Part shown: piece after piece, positions 7,357 to 15,598 of the stretch
Layout: the number at the start of each line of letters is the position of its first letter
Numbering within the stretch: position 1 is the first letter of the stretch
Source of the DNA: Candidatus Sumerlaeota bacterium
Lineage (GTDB): Bacteria; Sumerlaeota; Sumerlaeia; SLMS01; JAHLLQ01
Length of the DNA: 64,000 bases
Direction: 5' to 3'
NCBI GenBank assembly: GCA_030156535.1
Contig: JASGMJ010000005.1
Location: forward strand, 40,930-104,929
Notes under the pieces: generated by a model
The model's input: only the letters and a program-made list of their open reading frames with translations
What the model was told of the DNA's origin: nothing
Database searches by the model: none
Translations under genes and position numbers: made by a program

Positions 7357-8871
7357 TTACCGCTCGGGAACCTCCGGCTCGATGGGAAGCTCGACGTGTT
7401 CGCTGCACGGCAAGTACTCGCTGTCGATGCTGCGCGCCTGATCCAGCAACTCGGAGGGTTGATCGTCGATGCGCACGCCGGGAATCAGCCCCTTGCACAG
7501 CGCCCATTCAATGTCGTCGGGGAAATCCCAGACGGTGGGATTGGTCGTCAGGTACTCGGGCTGGTCCTCGGTCACGGGGAACTGCCGGCGCGGGAAGTCC
7601 TCCAGCAGACCATGCATCCCCAGACGCGGGTCGTTGCGCTCGATGCGGCGCTTCTGCGTGGTGGAGAAGAACCGCACCGGATCGCGCTTGTAAACCCAGT
7701 GCCCGCCAAAGCCGTCCTCGCGCAGGTACTTGGCCATCGTGTTGAAGTCCGGCGGGTTGCCCTGATCGTCGGTGTTCTCCATGATGAACGACTGCACGCC
7801 CACTCCCATGGCATCGAGGCGGGAATAAACCTCCAGCGCGGATTCAAAATAGCCGAAGCGTTCCTCGATGCCGGCATCTTCGGGGAGGTCGGCCTCGATG
7901 GCATCGCTGCGCATGTAGGGATTGAGGTAGTACCAGGTGCCTTCGGGCTCCGGCGGCAAGCCGACGATCTCCAACATGGCCGCCTCGCGGATGGCGTCCT
8001 GATTTGGCTCGAGCTGCTCGCCACGCTCCAGATAGTCGAACATGACGTTGTGGAGGCTCTCGATCGTCGGAGCCGTGAAGCGCGGGGTGCTCTCCTCTTC
8101 CTGCAGCATCTGCTCGATGGAGACCGGGTCCGCGCCGTGCTTCTGGTAATAGGCTTCGGCCGAACGGGCCAACTCAAGGCGGTACCATTGATTGAGAATC
8201 ACGCGCGCCTTGCTGAGCGCCACGCGCGATTCCACGCTCAACTCGTGGTCGGTATAGCGCAGATAATGCCCCAGGTTGATGTCCCACGCGGCGTGGTACT
8301 GCCCCGACTGGCGCTTGATGTACTCGTCCATGCGCAGGATGTGCTCGGGCGTGCCCGGGATGTTCTGGAGGACGTGCAGGAACTCGTCGGCGCGCTCGGG
8401 CTCCTTCATATCGTAGAGCGTGGTGTACATGCCCAGATACGGCAGCTTCCACTCGCTCGGGTTGTTGCGGATGCCCTTGCGCAGGAGTTCGAGTGCCTTC
8501 TCGTGCTCGCGGTGGTCGTCGGAGATGACCAGATGCCCCAGCTCGTAAACGTCAATGAAGTGGGGGTCGAGCGTCGTGAGAATGTCGAAGTAGTTGTAGA
8601 TCGGCTCGATGTCTCCCGACTCCGTGTCCCATGCGGCGCCAAAGGACTGAATCGCCCGCAGCGTCAGGAAGTCCGCATACAAGTTGTCGTAACCCATCGC
8701 GGCGACCTTGATGATCTCCGCGTTCGGCAGGTTCACTTTCTGAACGTACTTGCCCGACGGCACGACCCAGTTGCGGTAGTTGTAGTTCTGGAAAAACACG
8801 CAGAAGACAAAGAAGACCAGCGCGAGAACCACAAGGGAACCGTCGCGAAGGAGACGTCGGCGCTTTTCCAT
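7357..8871 (-). CDS. Membrane-anchored TPR protein linked to an ABC transporter
   Basis: A 504-residue protein with a basic N-terminus (MEKRRRLLRDGS), one membrane anchor (about 10-28, LVVLALVFFVFCVFF) and a large extracytoplasmic region. Residues about 90-190 contain TPR-like helices (DPHFIDVYELGHLV, HEKALELLRKGIRNNP, EPERADEFLHVLQNIPGT). I chose the ATG at 8871 because in-frame codons further upstream overlap the permease gene and read as unrelated low-quality sequence. It starts 25 bases after the permease stop, so it is probably part of the ABC operon and may scaffold or assist the transporter. No enzymatic motif is visible. Confidence 0.7.
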   Translation of the reverse strand: MEKRRRLLRDGSLVVLALVFFVFCVFFQNYNYRNWVVPSGKYVQKVNLPNAEIIKVAAMGYDNLYADFLTLRAIQSFGAAWDTESGDIEPIYNYFDILTTLDPHFIDVYELGHLVISDDHREHEKALELLRKGIRNNPSEWKLPYLGMYTTLYDMKEPERADEFLHVLQNIPGTPEHILRMDEYIKRQSGQYHAAWDINLGHYLRYTDHELSVESRVALSKARVILNQWYRLELARSAEAYYQKHGADPVSIEQMLQEEESTPRFTAPTIESLHNVMFDYLERGEQLEPNQDAIREAAMLEIVGLPPEPEGTWYYLNPYMRSDAIEADLPEDAGIEERFGYFESALEVYSRLDAMGVGVQSFIMENTDDQGNPPDFNTMAKYLREDGFGGHWVYKRDPVRFFSTTQKRRIERNDPRLGMHGLLEDFPRRQFPVTEDQPEYLTTNPTVWDFPDDIEWALCKGLIPGVRIDDQPSELLDQARSIDSEYLPCSEHVELPIEPEVPER

Positions 8872-8896
8872 GGGTGCGGGCTCCTTTCCGTGGCGG

Positions 8897-9835
8897 TTAC
8901 TTGAAGTTGCGGCGGTTGAACACGACGGTCGCAATGGCGAGAACCGATGCCGCATAGGCCAGGCCGTAGAAGATCGGGTAGAAGCCGATCTCCGGTTTAC
9001 CCAGCGCTGCAATCACTTCGCGCTGATTGAAGAATTCCAGATTCGGCGCCACGTGGCACGCGGCGAGACTGAACCAGTACGTCAGGAACTGGCCGCCGGC
9101 AAGATTCTCGACGCCACCGGCTCGATGCACCAGCATGTTCGCGAAGAAGTACAGATCCTCGTTCGCCCGTCCAATCAGGAAGACGATCACCGTGAGGAAC
9201 GCGCTCAGCGTCGGGCTGCTGAACGAGGAGAACAGCACCGCGAACGCCGTGATGATCGTCATCTCCAGCATCGTCAGGAACGACGAGACCATGATTCCCT
9301 GCGTCGTCGCCGTCTCGTAGAATCCGAGGCTGCCGACCGTCAGGAGAGCCTGCCCGGTCGCAAGAACCGCAGACTTGATGTAGTAGAACATCAGCCCAGC
9401 GCCACTGATCCCTTCGACCGCCAGCTTCTCCAGCACCGAGTCCTTCGTGAAGTCCCGGAAGTACAACACCAGCAGGAAGAAGAACGTCATGAACAGGATG
9501 TTGACGAAGATCGTGAGCAGGAGACCGAGAAACTTGCCGACCAGGAAATGCCATCGGCTGATCGGTTTCGAGACGATCGTGTAGATCGTCTTCTTGTCCA
9601 GATCGTTGTAGACGAGACCGACGCCAACGAAAACGGCAATCAGCACCGAGATGATGTTGATCGTGGCAACGCCGAGATCGCGGATGATCTTCTCCTGGCC
9701 GAAGATGGCCAGCGAGGACGCCACCCACGCGCCCAGCAGAATCAGAATCGCAAAGAACAGCAACACGTACAGGATGCGGTTGCGCACCGCTTCCTTGAAC
9801 GTATTGACCGCGATGGCCAGTACCTTCCCAGTCAT
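8897..9835 (-). CDS. ABC-2 type transporter permease
   Basis: A 312-residue polytopic inner-membrane protein starting MTGKVLAIAVNTFKEAVRNR, the standard opening of ABC-2 export permeases of the NosY/YhaP kind. At least six hydrophobic segments are visible, including ILYVLLFFAILILLGAWV, INIISVLIAVFVGVGLVY and NILFMTFFFLLVLYF. The cytoplasmic motif DLDKKTIYTIVSKPISR follows the second segment and is typical of the family. Its ATG overlaps the stop of the ATPase gene (ATGA), so the two are translationally coupled. The substrate is not evident. The downstream gene encodes a TPR membrane protein. Confidence 0.88.
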   Translation of the reverse strand: MTGKVLAIAVNTFKEAVRNRILYVLLFFAILILLGAWVASSLAIFGQEKIIRDLGVATINIISVLIAVFVGVGLVYNDLDKKTIYTIVSKPISRWHFLVGKFLGLLLTIFVNILFMTFFFLLVLYFRDFTKDSVLEKLAVEGISGAGLMFYYIKSAVLATGQALLTVGSLGFYETATTQGIMVSSFLTMLEMTIITAFAVLFSSFSSPTLSAFLTVIVFLIGRANEDLYFFANMLVHRAGGVENLAGGQFLTYWFSLAACHVAPNLEFFNQREVIAALGKPEIGFYPIFYGLAYAASVLAIATVVFNRRNFK

Positions 9836-10842
9836 TTCGCACTCTCCTTGCCCGTGCTGGCGGCGTCGCGTTCCTGCGCGCGTTTACCTTCGATTTCGCG
9901 GATGAAGTAATCTTCCAGGCTCTCGCGGCGCGGCGTGTAGGCCATCAGCGTGCCCTCGCCCGATGCCAGCCGCCGCGTCACCTCCAGGGCATCCTTCTCG
10001 TTCGCGAACGACGCGAAGTAATCCCCCTGGCCCTCGACCACCGTGCGGGCGGCCTTGCGCACCATCTCCAGCAACTCGGCCGACGGGCCGCGCATCTGGA
10101 CTTCGTACTCGTTGATTCGCGTGGAAAGCAGCTCGGACAAGTGCCCCTCGGCAATCAGGTGTCCCTGATGCAGAATCGCCACGCGGTCGCAGATCATCTC
10201 GGCGTCCGACAGAATGTGGCTGGAGAACATCACCGTCTTCCCCTCTTCCTTCAGGCGGACGATGATGTCGCGCACTTCCTTGCGGCCAAAGGGATCGAGG
10301 CCCGACTGAGGCTCGTCGAGAATGACCAGCTTGGGATCATTGAGCAGCGCCTGGGCCAGCCCCGCGCGCTGCAACATTCCCTTGGAGTAGCCGCGCAGCG
10401 GAACGCCGGCGGCCTTGCTGAGTCCGACGAGCTTGAGCAGCTCGGGGATGCGCTGGCGGCGGGCCGCGGCGCTCATCCCGTAAAGTTGCCCGTAGAAGTT
10501 GAGAAATTCGTCGCCCGTCAGGTAGTCGTAGAAGAAGGGGTTCTCGGGAAGGAAGCCGATCTGCTCCTTCACCATGTTGTCTCCCAACGGGCGCCCCATC
10601 ATGGTGGCCGTGCCCGACGTCTGGAAGTGCAACCCCATCAGAATCTTGATCGTCGTCGTCTTTCCGGCACCGTTGGGGCCCAGAAGTCCGAAAATCTGCC
10701 CCTCCTCAACATTGAGGTTGAGGTTTTCGAGGGCGACGCGGCGGCGGTTTTTCAGCCGAATCTTAACGCGGCCGTGCTCGGTGCCCAGAAAATCCTGAAC
10801 ATAGACTTTGCTCAGGCCGCGAATCTCGATGAGTGGCGCCAT
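9832..10842 (-). CDS. ABC transporter ATP-binding protein
   Basis: A 336-residue nucleotide-binding subunit. Walker A is GLLGPNGAGKTTTIK, the signature is YSKGMLQRAGLAQAL (a G-M-L-Q-R variant of LSGGQ usual in ABC-2 exporters), Walker B is LVILDEPQSGLD, and the switch is SSHIL. About 100 residues follow the ATPase core, ending in YTPRRESLEDYFIREI, the usual C-terminal extension. It energises the ABC-2 permease whose start codon overlaps its stop. The ATG at 10842 has GGGGAAGG upstream. It is the first gene of the presumed ATPase-permease-TPR operon. Confidence 0.93.
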   Translation of the reverse strand: MAPLIEIRGLSKVYVQDFLGTEHGRVKIRLKNRRRVALENLNLNVEEGQIFGLLGPNGAGKTTTIKILMGLHFQTSGTATMMGRPLGDNMVKEQIGFLPENPFFYDYLTGDEFLNFYGQLYGMSAAARRQRIPELLKLVGLSKAAGVPLRGYSKGMLQRAGLAQALLNDPKLVILDEPQSGLDPFGRKEVRDIIVRLKEEGKTVMFSSHILSDAEMICDRVAILHQGHLIAEGHLSELLSTRINEYEVQMRGPSAELLEMVRKAARTVVEGQGDYFASFANEKDALEVTRRLASGEGTLMAYTPRRESLEDYFIREIEGKRAQERDAASTGKESAK

Positions 10843-10997
10843 GGAGCCTTCCCCTGGTTTGGACTTTCCGGTTCACCCGTCCATCGGGCAACCGTGTCGC
10901 AATTGTCCCACCTGTGTCAGCCCCTGCTCTCATGCAGCGGGCTGGATGCTTGAGACTGAACGACCTAGCATTAGGGGTGCCAATCTTTCGCACCTGG

Positions 10998-11600
10998 TCA
11001 GCCCTCGCATCCGATCACGCCTTCCGGCGTGGCGACCCAGCCAACGCGAAAATCCGTCGCCGGGTCGGAAGGAACGCGGTCTACGATCTGGAACGGGAAC
11101 GCAACCCCGATAACGGGAATCGACGGCGGACAGGTGCGGAGAAAGCGGTCGTAGTGCCCGCCTCCCTGCCCCAGACGTCCCCCTTGGCGGTCGAAAGCCA
11201 GCCCCGGCACCAGGATCGCCCCAACCTCCCCGGGAGCCACCTCCGCACAGAGCCCGGCATCGGGCTCCGGGCAGCCACGGTATCCCGGGCGCACCTGATC
11301 AAGACTACTCAACTCCAACAAAATCAATCCGTTGCTCTCCGAATCCACAGCAGGAAGGACCAGCCGCCCCCGCTCCTGCAACCACTGTCGGCAGAAGGGC
11401 CCCGCGTCGATCTCCGCCCCCACGGGCAGCGTCCCGGCCAGCACCGGCGCGCGCATCAGTGCGTCCAGCCCTTCCAGCCGTTCGCACAGACGATGCGCCG
11501 CCTTGGCGCGTTCCCCGCGCGGGACGGCCGCGCGCAAGGCACGCATTCTCTGGCGGAGATCGGCTTTCGCCTGCGAAAGGGCATCCACGTGCTGCTGCAT
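10998..11600 (-). CDS. 5-formyltetrahydrofolate cyclo-ligase
   Basis: A 200-residue enzyme that converts 5-formyl-THF to 5,10-methenyl-THF using ATP, returning folate from its storage form. It shows the N-terminal helix KADLRQRMRALRAAVPRGER, the central RLVLPAVDSES, the strand GAILVPGLAFDRQGGRLGQG and the motif GGGHYDRFL (usually GGGYYDRYL). The C-terminal part is short at TDFRVGWVATPEGV. I used the ATG at 11600, which gives the usual family length; a GTG at 11675 would add 25 low-similarity residues. It sits 155 bases upstream of the ABC operon. Confidence 0.9.
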   Translation of the reverse strand: MQQHVDALSQAKADLRQRMRALRAAVPRGERAKAAHRLCERLEGLDALMRAPVLAGTLPVGAEIDAGPFCRQWLQERGRLVLPAVDSESNGLILLELSSLDQVRPGYRGCPEPDAGLCAEVAPGEVGAILVPGLAFDRQGGRLGQGGGHYDRFLRTCPPSIPVIGVAFPFQIVDRVPSDPATDFRVGWVATPEGVIGCEG

Positions 11601-11673
11601 CCGGGCCGCAATTCGGCCCCGCCTTGCTCGCCGCCGCACCCCTTCGGGGGAAAGAGGAAGTTGAAGAGGGGGC

Positions 11674-11772
11674 ACGGTTCATGATTCGCGACCGGAGAAC
11701 GAAGACACGCCTTCGTGGCGTTCGCCAGGTTTTGCCGCTTCTCGAACCACGATCCTTGAACCACGAACCGCG
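11674..11772. repeat. Intergenic inverted-repeat element, family A copy 1
   Basis: About 99 bases bounded by imperfect inverted repeats: GGTTCATGATTCGCG (11676-11690) at the left, and TTGAACCACGAACCGCG (11756-11772) at the right, whose reverse complement is CGCGGTTCGTGGTTCAA. A further GAACCACG copy lies at 11744. The interior is unrelated unique sequence. The same end sequences bound the elements at 39836-39949 and 45255-45355. It lies wholly between the cyclo-ligase and the dehydrogenase genes. Confidence 0.55.
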
Positions 11773-11894
11773 TTCTGCTTCCCTTTCACGTTGCGGCCCC
11801 GGCAGAAGACGGGATGCACTCTGAGGGTCTTGCTGACCCAGCAACGCGCCCGGCGGCACAAACTGTCACAGCAGCGGCCAACGAAGAGAAAGCC

Positions 11895-12923
11895 ATGAAA
11901 GCCGTTATCGCCCATCGCAACGGCGAACCTCGCGTCGTTCAGCTTCCCGAGCCACCGCTCGGTGCCCACACGGTCCAACTCCGTGTGACCCATTGCGCCC
12001 TGATGCTCCCGGAGGAACATCGGATCTTCGAGAACCTGAAGGATCGCATTCCCGCCACCGAGGAGGGAATCCCCCTCGGCATGATGTGCAGCGGACTCAT
12101 CGATGCCGTCGGCGACCAGGTCCCCCCCCGTCTCGGCCTCAAGGAAGGCCTGCGCGTTGCCGCCTTCGGAACCCCCTACGTTTACCACGCCACCCAGCTC
12201 AGCGTTCCGGCCAACCTCGTCGTGGAACTCCCCAAGAAGGTGAACCACGAAGAGGGCGCATTCGCGGGGCAGGGAGCGCTGGCGTTGCAGTGCCTGCGGG
12301 CCTGCGGGTTGCAGATCGGCGAGTCGCTGCTCGTGTTCGGCGGAGGAATGCTGGGCCAGATGATCGCCCAGCTTGCCCGCGCCGCGGGAATCACGCCGAT
12401 CCTCGTGGACGAGTCCGACCACCGCCTCACCCGCGCCCGCAACGTGGGCGTGACGCACGCGGTGCTCCCCGAGAAGGAAACCCTCGTGCGCGAAGTCGAT
12501 CGCGTGACGCGGGGGCTGGGCGCGGACGGCGCGATCCTCACCCCCGACGCCGAATCCACCGCCGGCCACTGGGCCGTGCTGCTGCTGCGCTGGCGGGGCA
12601 AACTGGTCGTGCATGGCTCGGCCGCCAACCGCCTATCCGCCCGCGCCCTGGAGGAAAAGGAACTCACCTTGTCCGCCGTCCGCTCGGCTGGCGCGGGACA
12701 CGGCGACCCGGCCTACGAACGCGGCGCCGTCGAATACCCACGTCATGAAGTGCGCTGGACAGTGCGCGACAACATGCTCGTCTTTCTCGACCTGCTCGCC
12801 GAACGCAAGGTGCAGGTTTCTCCTCTCGTGTCCGACCGCATGCCGCTCGAACGCGCGCCGCGCCTCTACGAAAAAATCCAGCGCGCCCCCCAGACGGTGA
12901 TTGGCGCGACGCTGACCGTCTGA
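11895..12923 (+). CDS. MDR-family (zinc-binding-type) dehydrogenase
   Basis: A 342-residue medium-chain dehydrogenase/reductase. It starts MKAVIAHRNGEPRVVQLPEP, has the GroES-like domain (about 1-140, with MMCSGLIDAVGDQVPPRLGL) and a Rossmann domain with LLVFGGGMLGQMIAQLARAA (about residues 155-175). It would oxidise an alcohol or reduce a carbonyl with NAD(P). The usual catalytic Cys-His-Glu zinc pattern and the structural CxxCxxC lobe are not evident, so activity and substrate are open. The ATG at 11895 has AGAGAAAG upstream; in-frame residues before it look non-coding. It is 16 bases upstream of the Rsm22-like gene, and the pair is probably an operon. Confidence 0.8.
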   Translation: MKAVIAHRNGEPRVVQLPEPPLGAHTVQLRVTHCALMLPEEHRIFENLKDRIPATEEGIPLGMMCSGLIDAVGDQVPPRLGLKEGLRVAAFGTPYVYHATQLSVPANLVVELPKKVNHEEGAFAGQGALALQCLRACGLQIGESLLVFGGGMLGQMIAQLARAAGITPILVDESDHRLTRARNVGVTHAVLPEKETLVREVDRVTRGLGADGAILTPDAESTAGHWAVLLLRWRGKLVVHGSAANRLSARALEEKELTLSAVRSAGAGHGDPAYERGAVEYPRHEVRWTVRDNMLVFLDLLAERKVQVSPLVSDRMPLERAPRLYEKIQRAPQTVIGATLTV

Positions 12924-12939
12924 GAGCAGGCCGACCGCC

Positions 12940-13914
12940 ATGATTATGCCGCCCTCCCTTGTGGAAGCCCTCGACGCCGAGGCCGCCATCGCCCCGGCGT
13001 CCCAACTATCCGCCGCCTCGGCGGAAATCTCCGCACTCTATCGCCGAGAGAAAAAGTCGTCGAAAGGGCGCTTCGTTTCCGAGCGTGTCCAGCGCGCCGC
13101 TTATGCCGTGACGCGCATGCCCGCGACGTTCGCGGCGATGCGCGCCGTGCTTGCCGAAGTCCACGCCCGGGCCCCCGAGTTTGAACCGGCCTCGCTGCTG
13201 GACCTCGGCGCCGGACCCGGCACCGTCGTCTGGGCAGCAACCGAGGTCTTTCCGGAAATCGAATCGGCCCTCCTGCTCGAAGAGGATGCCGGCTTCATCG
13301 AACTGGGCGAGCGCCTGATCGCGGCGGCGGGGGCCGGACTTTCCTGTGTGCCCCAGTGGCGCCGTGCCGTCCTGCCGGGGGCTCTCCCGGCGGGAACGCA
13401 CGACCTCGTCACGGCCTCCTATGTGCTGAACGAAATGCTGCCCACGCCCGGCAGGACACTCGCCCTGGACGCATGGAACGCCACGGCGGGTGTGCTTGTC
13501 CTGGTGGAGCCCGGCACCGTGGAAGGCTACCGCCTGCTGCTGGAAGTGCGCGAGCTGCTCGTCCGCGAAGGCGCCCACCTGATCGCGCCGTGCCCGCAGA
13601 CGGGCGCGTGCCCGCTGGCTGCAACACCGGAATGGTGTCACTTTGCCCAGCGCCTGCCACGCTCCAAGGCCCACAAGCAGGCCAAGGGCGCGAGCCTCGG
13701 CTTCGAGGACGAGAAGTACTGCTACCTCGCGTTCTCGCGCCTGCCCGCCTCCCCCGCCGCCGCACGCGTCATCGAGGAGCCGCGGCAGCTCAAGCACGCG
13801 GCCAACCTGCGTCTCTGCACCGCCGACGGCACCATCGAGCGCACGGAGATTCCAAAGCGCGACAAGGAAGCCTTCCGCCGCGCCAAGAAGCTCTCCTGGG
13901 GAGATGCGTGGTAA
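12940..13914 (+). CDS. Rsm22-family SAM-dependent rRNA methyltransferase-like protein
   Basis: A 324-residue member of the Rsm22/METTL17 family, associated with small-subunit ribosome assembly. The SAM site is SLLDLGAGPGTVVWAA (about residues 86-101) and the post-I region HDLVTASYVLNEM matches the family. The C-terminal part has the family cysteine block CPQTGACPL, then EWCHFAQRL, and later FEDEKYCYLAF. Those four cysteines correspond to positions that hold an iron-sulfur cluster in characterised relatives; cluster binding here is inferred. It is convergent with the sugar acetyltransferase, with 16 bases between stops. Confidence 0.88.
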   Translation: MIMPPSLVEALDAEAAIAPASQLSAASAEISALYRREKKSSKGRFVSERVQRAAYAVTRMPATFAAMRAVLAEVHARAPEFEPASLLDLGAGPGTVVWAATEVFPEIESALLLEEDAGFIELGERLIAAAGAGLSCVPQWRRAVLPGALPAGTHDLVTASYVLNEMLPTPGRTLALDAWNATAGVLVLVEPGTVEGYRLLLEVRELLVREGAHLIAPCPQTGACPLAATPEWCHFAQRLPRSKAHKQAKGASLGFEDEKYCYLAFSRLPASPAAARVIEEPRQLKHAANLRLCTADGTIERTEIPKRDKEAFRRAKKLSWGDAW

Positions 13915-13930
13915 TCAGGGACGGAGCGAC

Positions 13931-14419
13931 TCAGGGCGTCCCGTCCGTCTTCTCCATCAGCCGCGCCGGAACGCCCGCCACGACGGCGCCCGGTGCAACG
14001 TCCTTCGTCACGACGGCGCCCGCGCCGATCAACGCTCCTGCTCCAATCGTCACGCCGCACAAAATCGTCGCCGACGAGCCGATCGACGCGCCCCGGCACA
14101 CGCGCGTCGGCACGCACTCCCAGTCGGCCTCGGTCTGGAGTTCCCCGTCCGCTCCCGTCGCGCGCGGATGACGGTCGTTGATGAACGTCACGTTGTGCCC
14201 GACGAAGACTTCGTCCTCGATCACAACGCCCTCGCAGATAAACGTGTGGCTGGAAATCTTGCAGCGCGCGCCGATTTTCGCACCCTTCTGGATTTCGACG
14301 AACGTACCGATCTTCGAGTCGTCGCCGATCTCGCATCCGTAGAGATTGACGAAGTGAAAGAGGCGCACGTTGCGGCCGAGTTTCACATCGGGGGCAATGA
14401 CCTGGAACTGAGGCTTCAT
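13931..14419 (-). CDS. Hexapeptide-repeat sugar N-acetyltransferase (WlbB/WbpD-like)
   Basis: A 162-residue left-handed beta-helix acyltransferase. Hexapeptide turns run through the protein (VKLGRN, CEIGDDSKIG, AKIGARCKIS, ASIGSSATILCGVTIGAG) and end in the standard VAGVPARLM. The segment VGHNVTFINDRHPRATG is diagnostic for the WbpD/WlbB group, which N-acetylates UDP-linked 3-amino sugars for O-antigen or exopolysaccharide. The catalytic histidine is the one in VGHNV. The ATG at 14419 has GGGAG 7 bases upstream. No other genes of such a pathway are adjacent, except the polyprenyl-phosphate transferase 1.2 kb away. Confidence 0.87.
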   Translation of the reverse strand: MKPQFQVIAPDVKLGRNVRLFHFVNLYGCEIGDDSKIGTFVEIQKGAKIGARCKISSHTFICEGVVIEDEVFVGHNVTFINDRHPRATGADGELQTEADWECVPTRVCRGASIGSSATILCGVTIGAGALIGAGAVVTKDVAPGAVVAGVPARLMEKTDGTP

Positions 14420-14748
14420 GCGGGGACTCCCGGCAGAACGGTTGGCTTTCCACGAGGCATCTTTTCAAATACGGAGACTGTCTTGGCTCCCGGCAGGGCA
14501 GGGCGTGGAACATCCGCTCGATTCCGACGTGGGTACCAGCAACTCCAAGCGGATGACAATCTGTGAATGGCTCTCCCATGAGCCTGTAAGCGACAGTCCC
14601 GCACGAGGAGCTGCTGGCAGGCAGCCACGCTCGTCCTGGCCGGCGCATGCGGAAACGATCCAGCCCACCGCGTCATCCTGCAAAACGCAGCGGTGGTGCT
14701 TCCAACGATGCCGGGGTTGTTTCTGGTGTTCTGGTGGCTCAAGGTCGC
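14420..14748. other. Intergenic region without a convincing gene
   Basis: These 329 bases separate the acetyltransferase start from the MerR-like gene stop, both on the minus strand. A minus-strand open frame of 108 codons begins with TTG and ends at 14416, overlapping the acetyltransferase start by ATGA. Its codon usage lacks the strong third-position GC preference of the neighbours, and the protein resembles nothing I know. The region must hold the acetyltransferase promoter; I see no clear box. Confidence 0.4.
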
Positions 14749-15252
14749 TCAGGCGAACTCGTCGCGCCAGTTTTCAATTTCGCGGTGCAGCAACCCGAGT
14801 TCTTCGCGCACGCGGCGCAACGCCCGCAGCTGCTCCTCGTTCAAGCCCCCGGAGCGCGACGATTCGAACGACGCTGTCGCCGAGTCCGCCTCGGGAGGGA
14901 GCTCCGTGAGGAAAAGGTCGGCCTGATCTCCCGCACCGCCTTCCACCGCTTCCGCGGGAATCGACGCCGAGGCCTCGCGCGTCTTGCGCCGTCCGCCGCG
15001 CTGCCCGTCCTTCAGCTTCTCCACGGCGCCGGCGATCGTGTATTTCTCTTCGTAGAGCAGGTGGCGAATCTTCAGCAGAATCTCGATGTCTTTCTGCCGG
15101 TAGCGGCGCTGGTCGCTGCCGTCCTTCTCGGGGGTCAGCATCGGGAATTTCGTTTCCCAATACCGCAGCACATACGCCTCCACCCCGACGATATTCGCCA
15201 CTTCCTGAATCCGGTAGAAGAGCTTTTTCGGATAATTCGCGACGGGAGCCAT
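14749..15252 (-). CDS. MerR-family transcriptional regulator
   Basis: A 167-residue DNA-binding protein. It starts [20 protein letters not shown]; the winged helix-turn-helix covers about residues 10-75 ([20 protein letters not shown], then [19 protein letters not shown]). This N-terminal form ([10 protein letters not shown]) belongs to the MerR group found beside ihfA and phenylalanyl-tRNA synthetase genes in Proteobacteria, not to the metal-sensing group; there are no sensing cysteines. The C-terminal half is low-complexity, then a coiled coil ([23 protein letters not shown]). The ATG at 15252 is preferred over upstream in-frame codons. Confidence 0.88.
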   Translation of the reverse strand: MAPVANYPKKLFYRIQEVANIVGVEAYVLRYWETKFPMLTPEKDGSDQRRYRQKDIEILLKIRHLLYEEKYTIAGAVEKLKDGQRGGRRKTREASASIPAEAVEGGAGDQADLFLTELPPEADSATASFESSRSGGLNEEQLRALRRVREELGLLHREIENWRDEFA

Positions 15253-15598
15253 GGGACCACCAGATTGAGACAATGGACGTGGTATCGTCCGACTGCCTCG
15301 GATACTCAAGCAGAAACCGGCCTTCGGGAGAGGTATTCAGTTCTCAGCTTTCAGTTTTCAGTGTTTCCCGTCCCGATTTCGCACCCCGCGTGCTGTACCC
15401 GGCACCGTCCTTCGAGAGGATTCCCGACAATGAAGCCGGTCGAAAGCGACTCAAAAGGGACAAGGGCGGGGGCCGGGACAGGCATAACACTGAAATCCGA
15501 GAACTGGGAACCGAAGACTTCTCCCATCGCGCGTCCGCCTTGACGCTCCCCGCCCCACCCCCAACGGTTTTCCCATCTGCACGGGCCCGCGCATTTTC
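15253..15598. other. Divergent intergenic region containing a repeat element
   Basis: These 346 bases lie between the divergent MerR-like and sugar-transferase genes. About half (15335-15520) is occupied by a family B repeat with inverted ends. The rest should carry both promoters, but no strong -10/-35 pair is visible. Confidence 0.5.
15335..15520. repeat. Family B repeat (TTTTCAG type) with inverted ends
   Basis: The left end (15335-15374) reads TTCTCAGCTTTCAGTTTTC and continues AGTGTTTCCCGTCCC. The right end (15486-15520) is its imperfect reverse complement (AACACTGAAATCCGAGAACT, then GGGAACCGAA). The left end matches 18978-19010 at roughly 85 percent over 32 bases by eye, and the inverted right end resembles 60132-60152. 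The composition is far more T-rich than the surrounding DNA. The roughly 110-base interior has no gene. Confidence 0.6.

Noticed and set aside
14416..14742. 108-codon minus-strand frame overlapping the acetyltransferase start by ATGA
   Set aside because: TTG start, no Shine-Dalgarno, codon usage unlike neighbours and no recognisable motif; listed only as an intergenic note.
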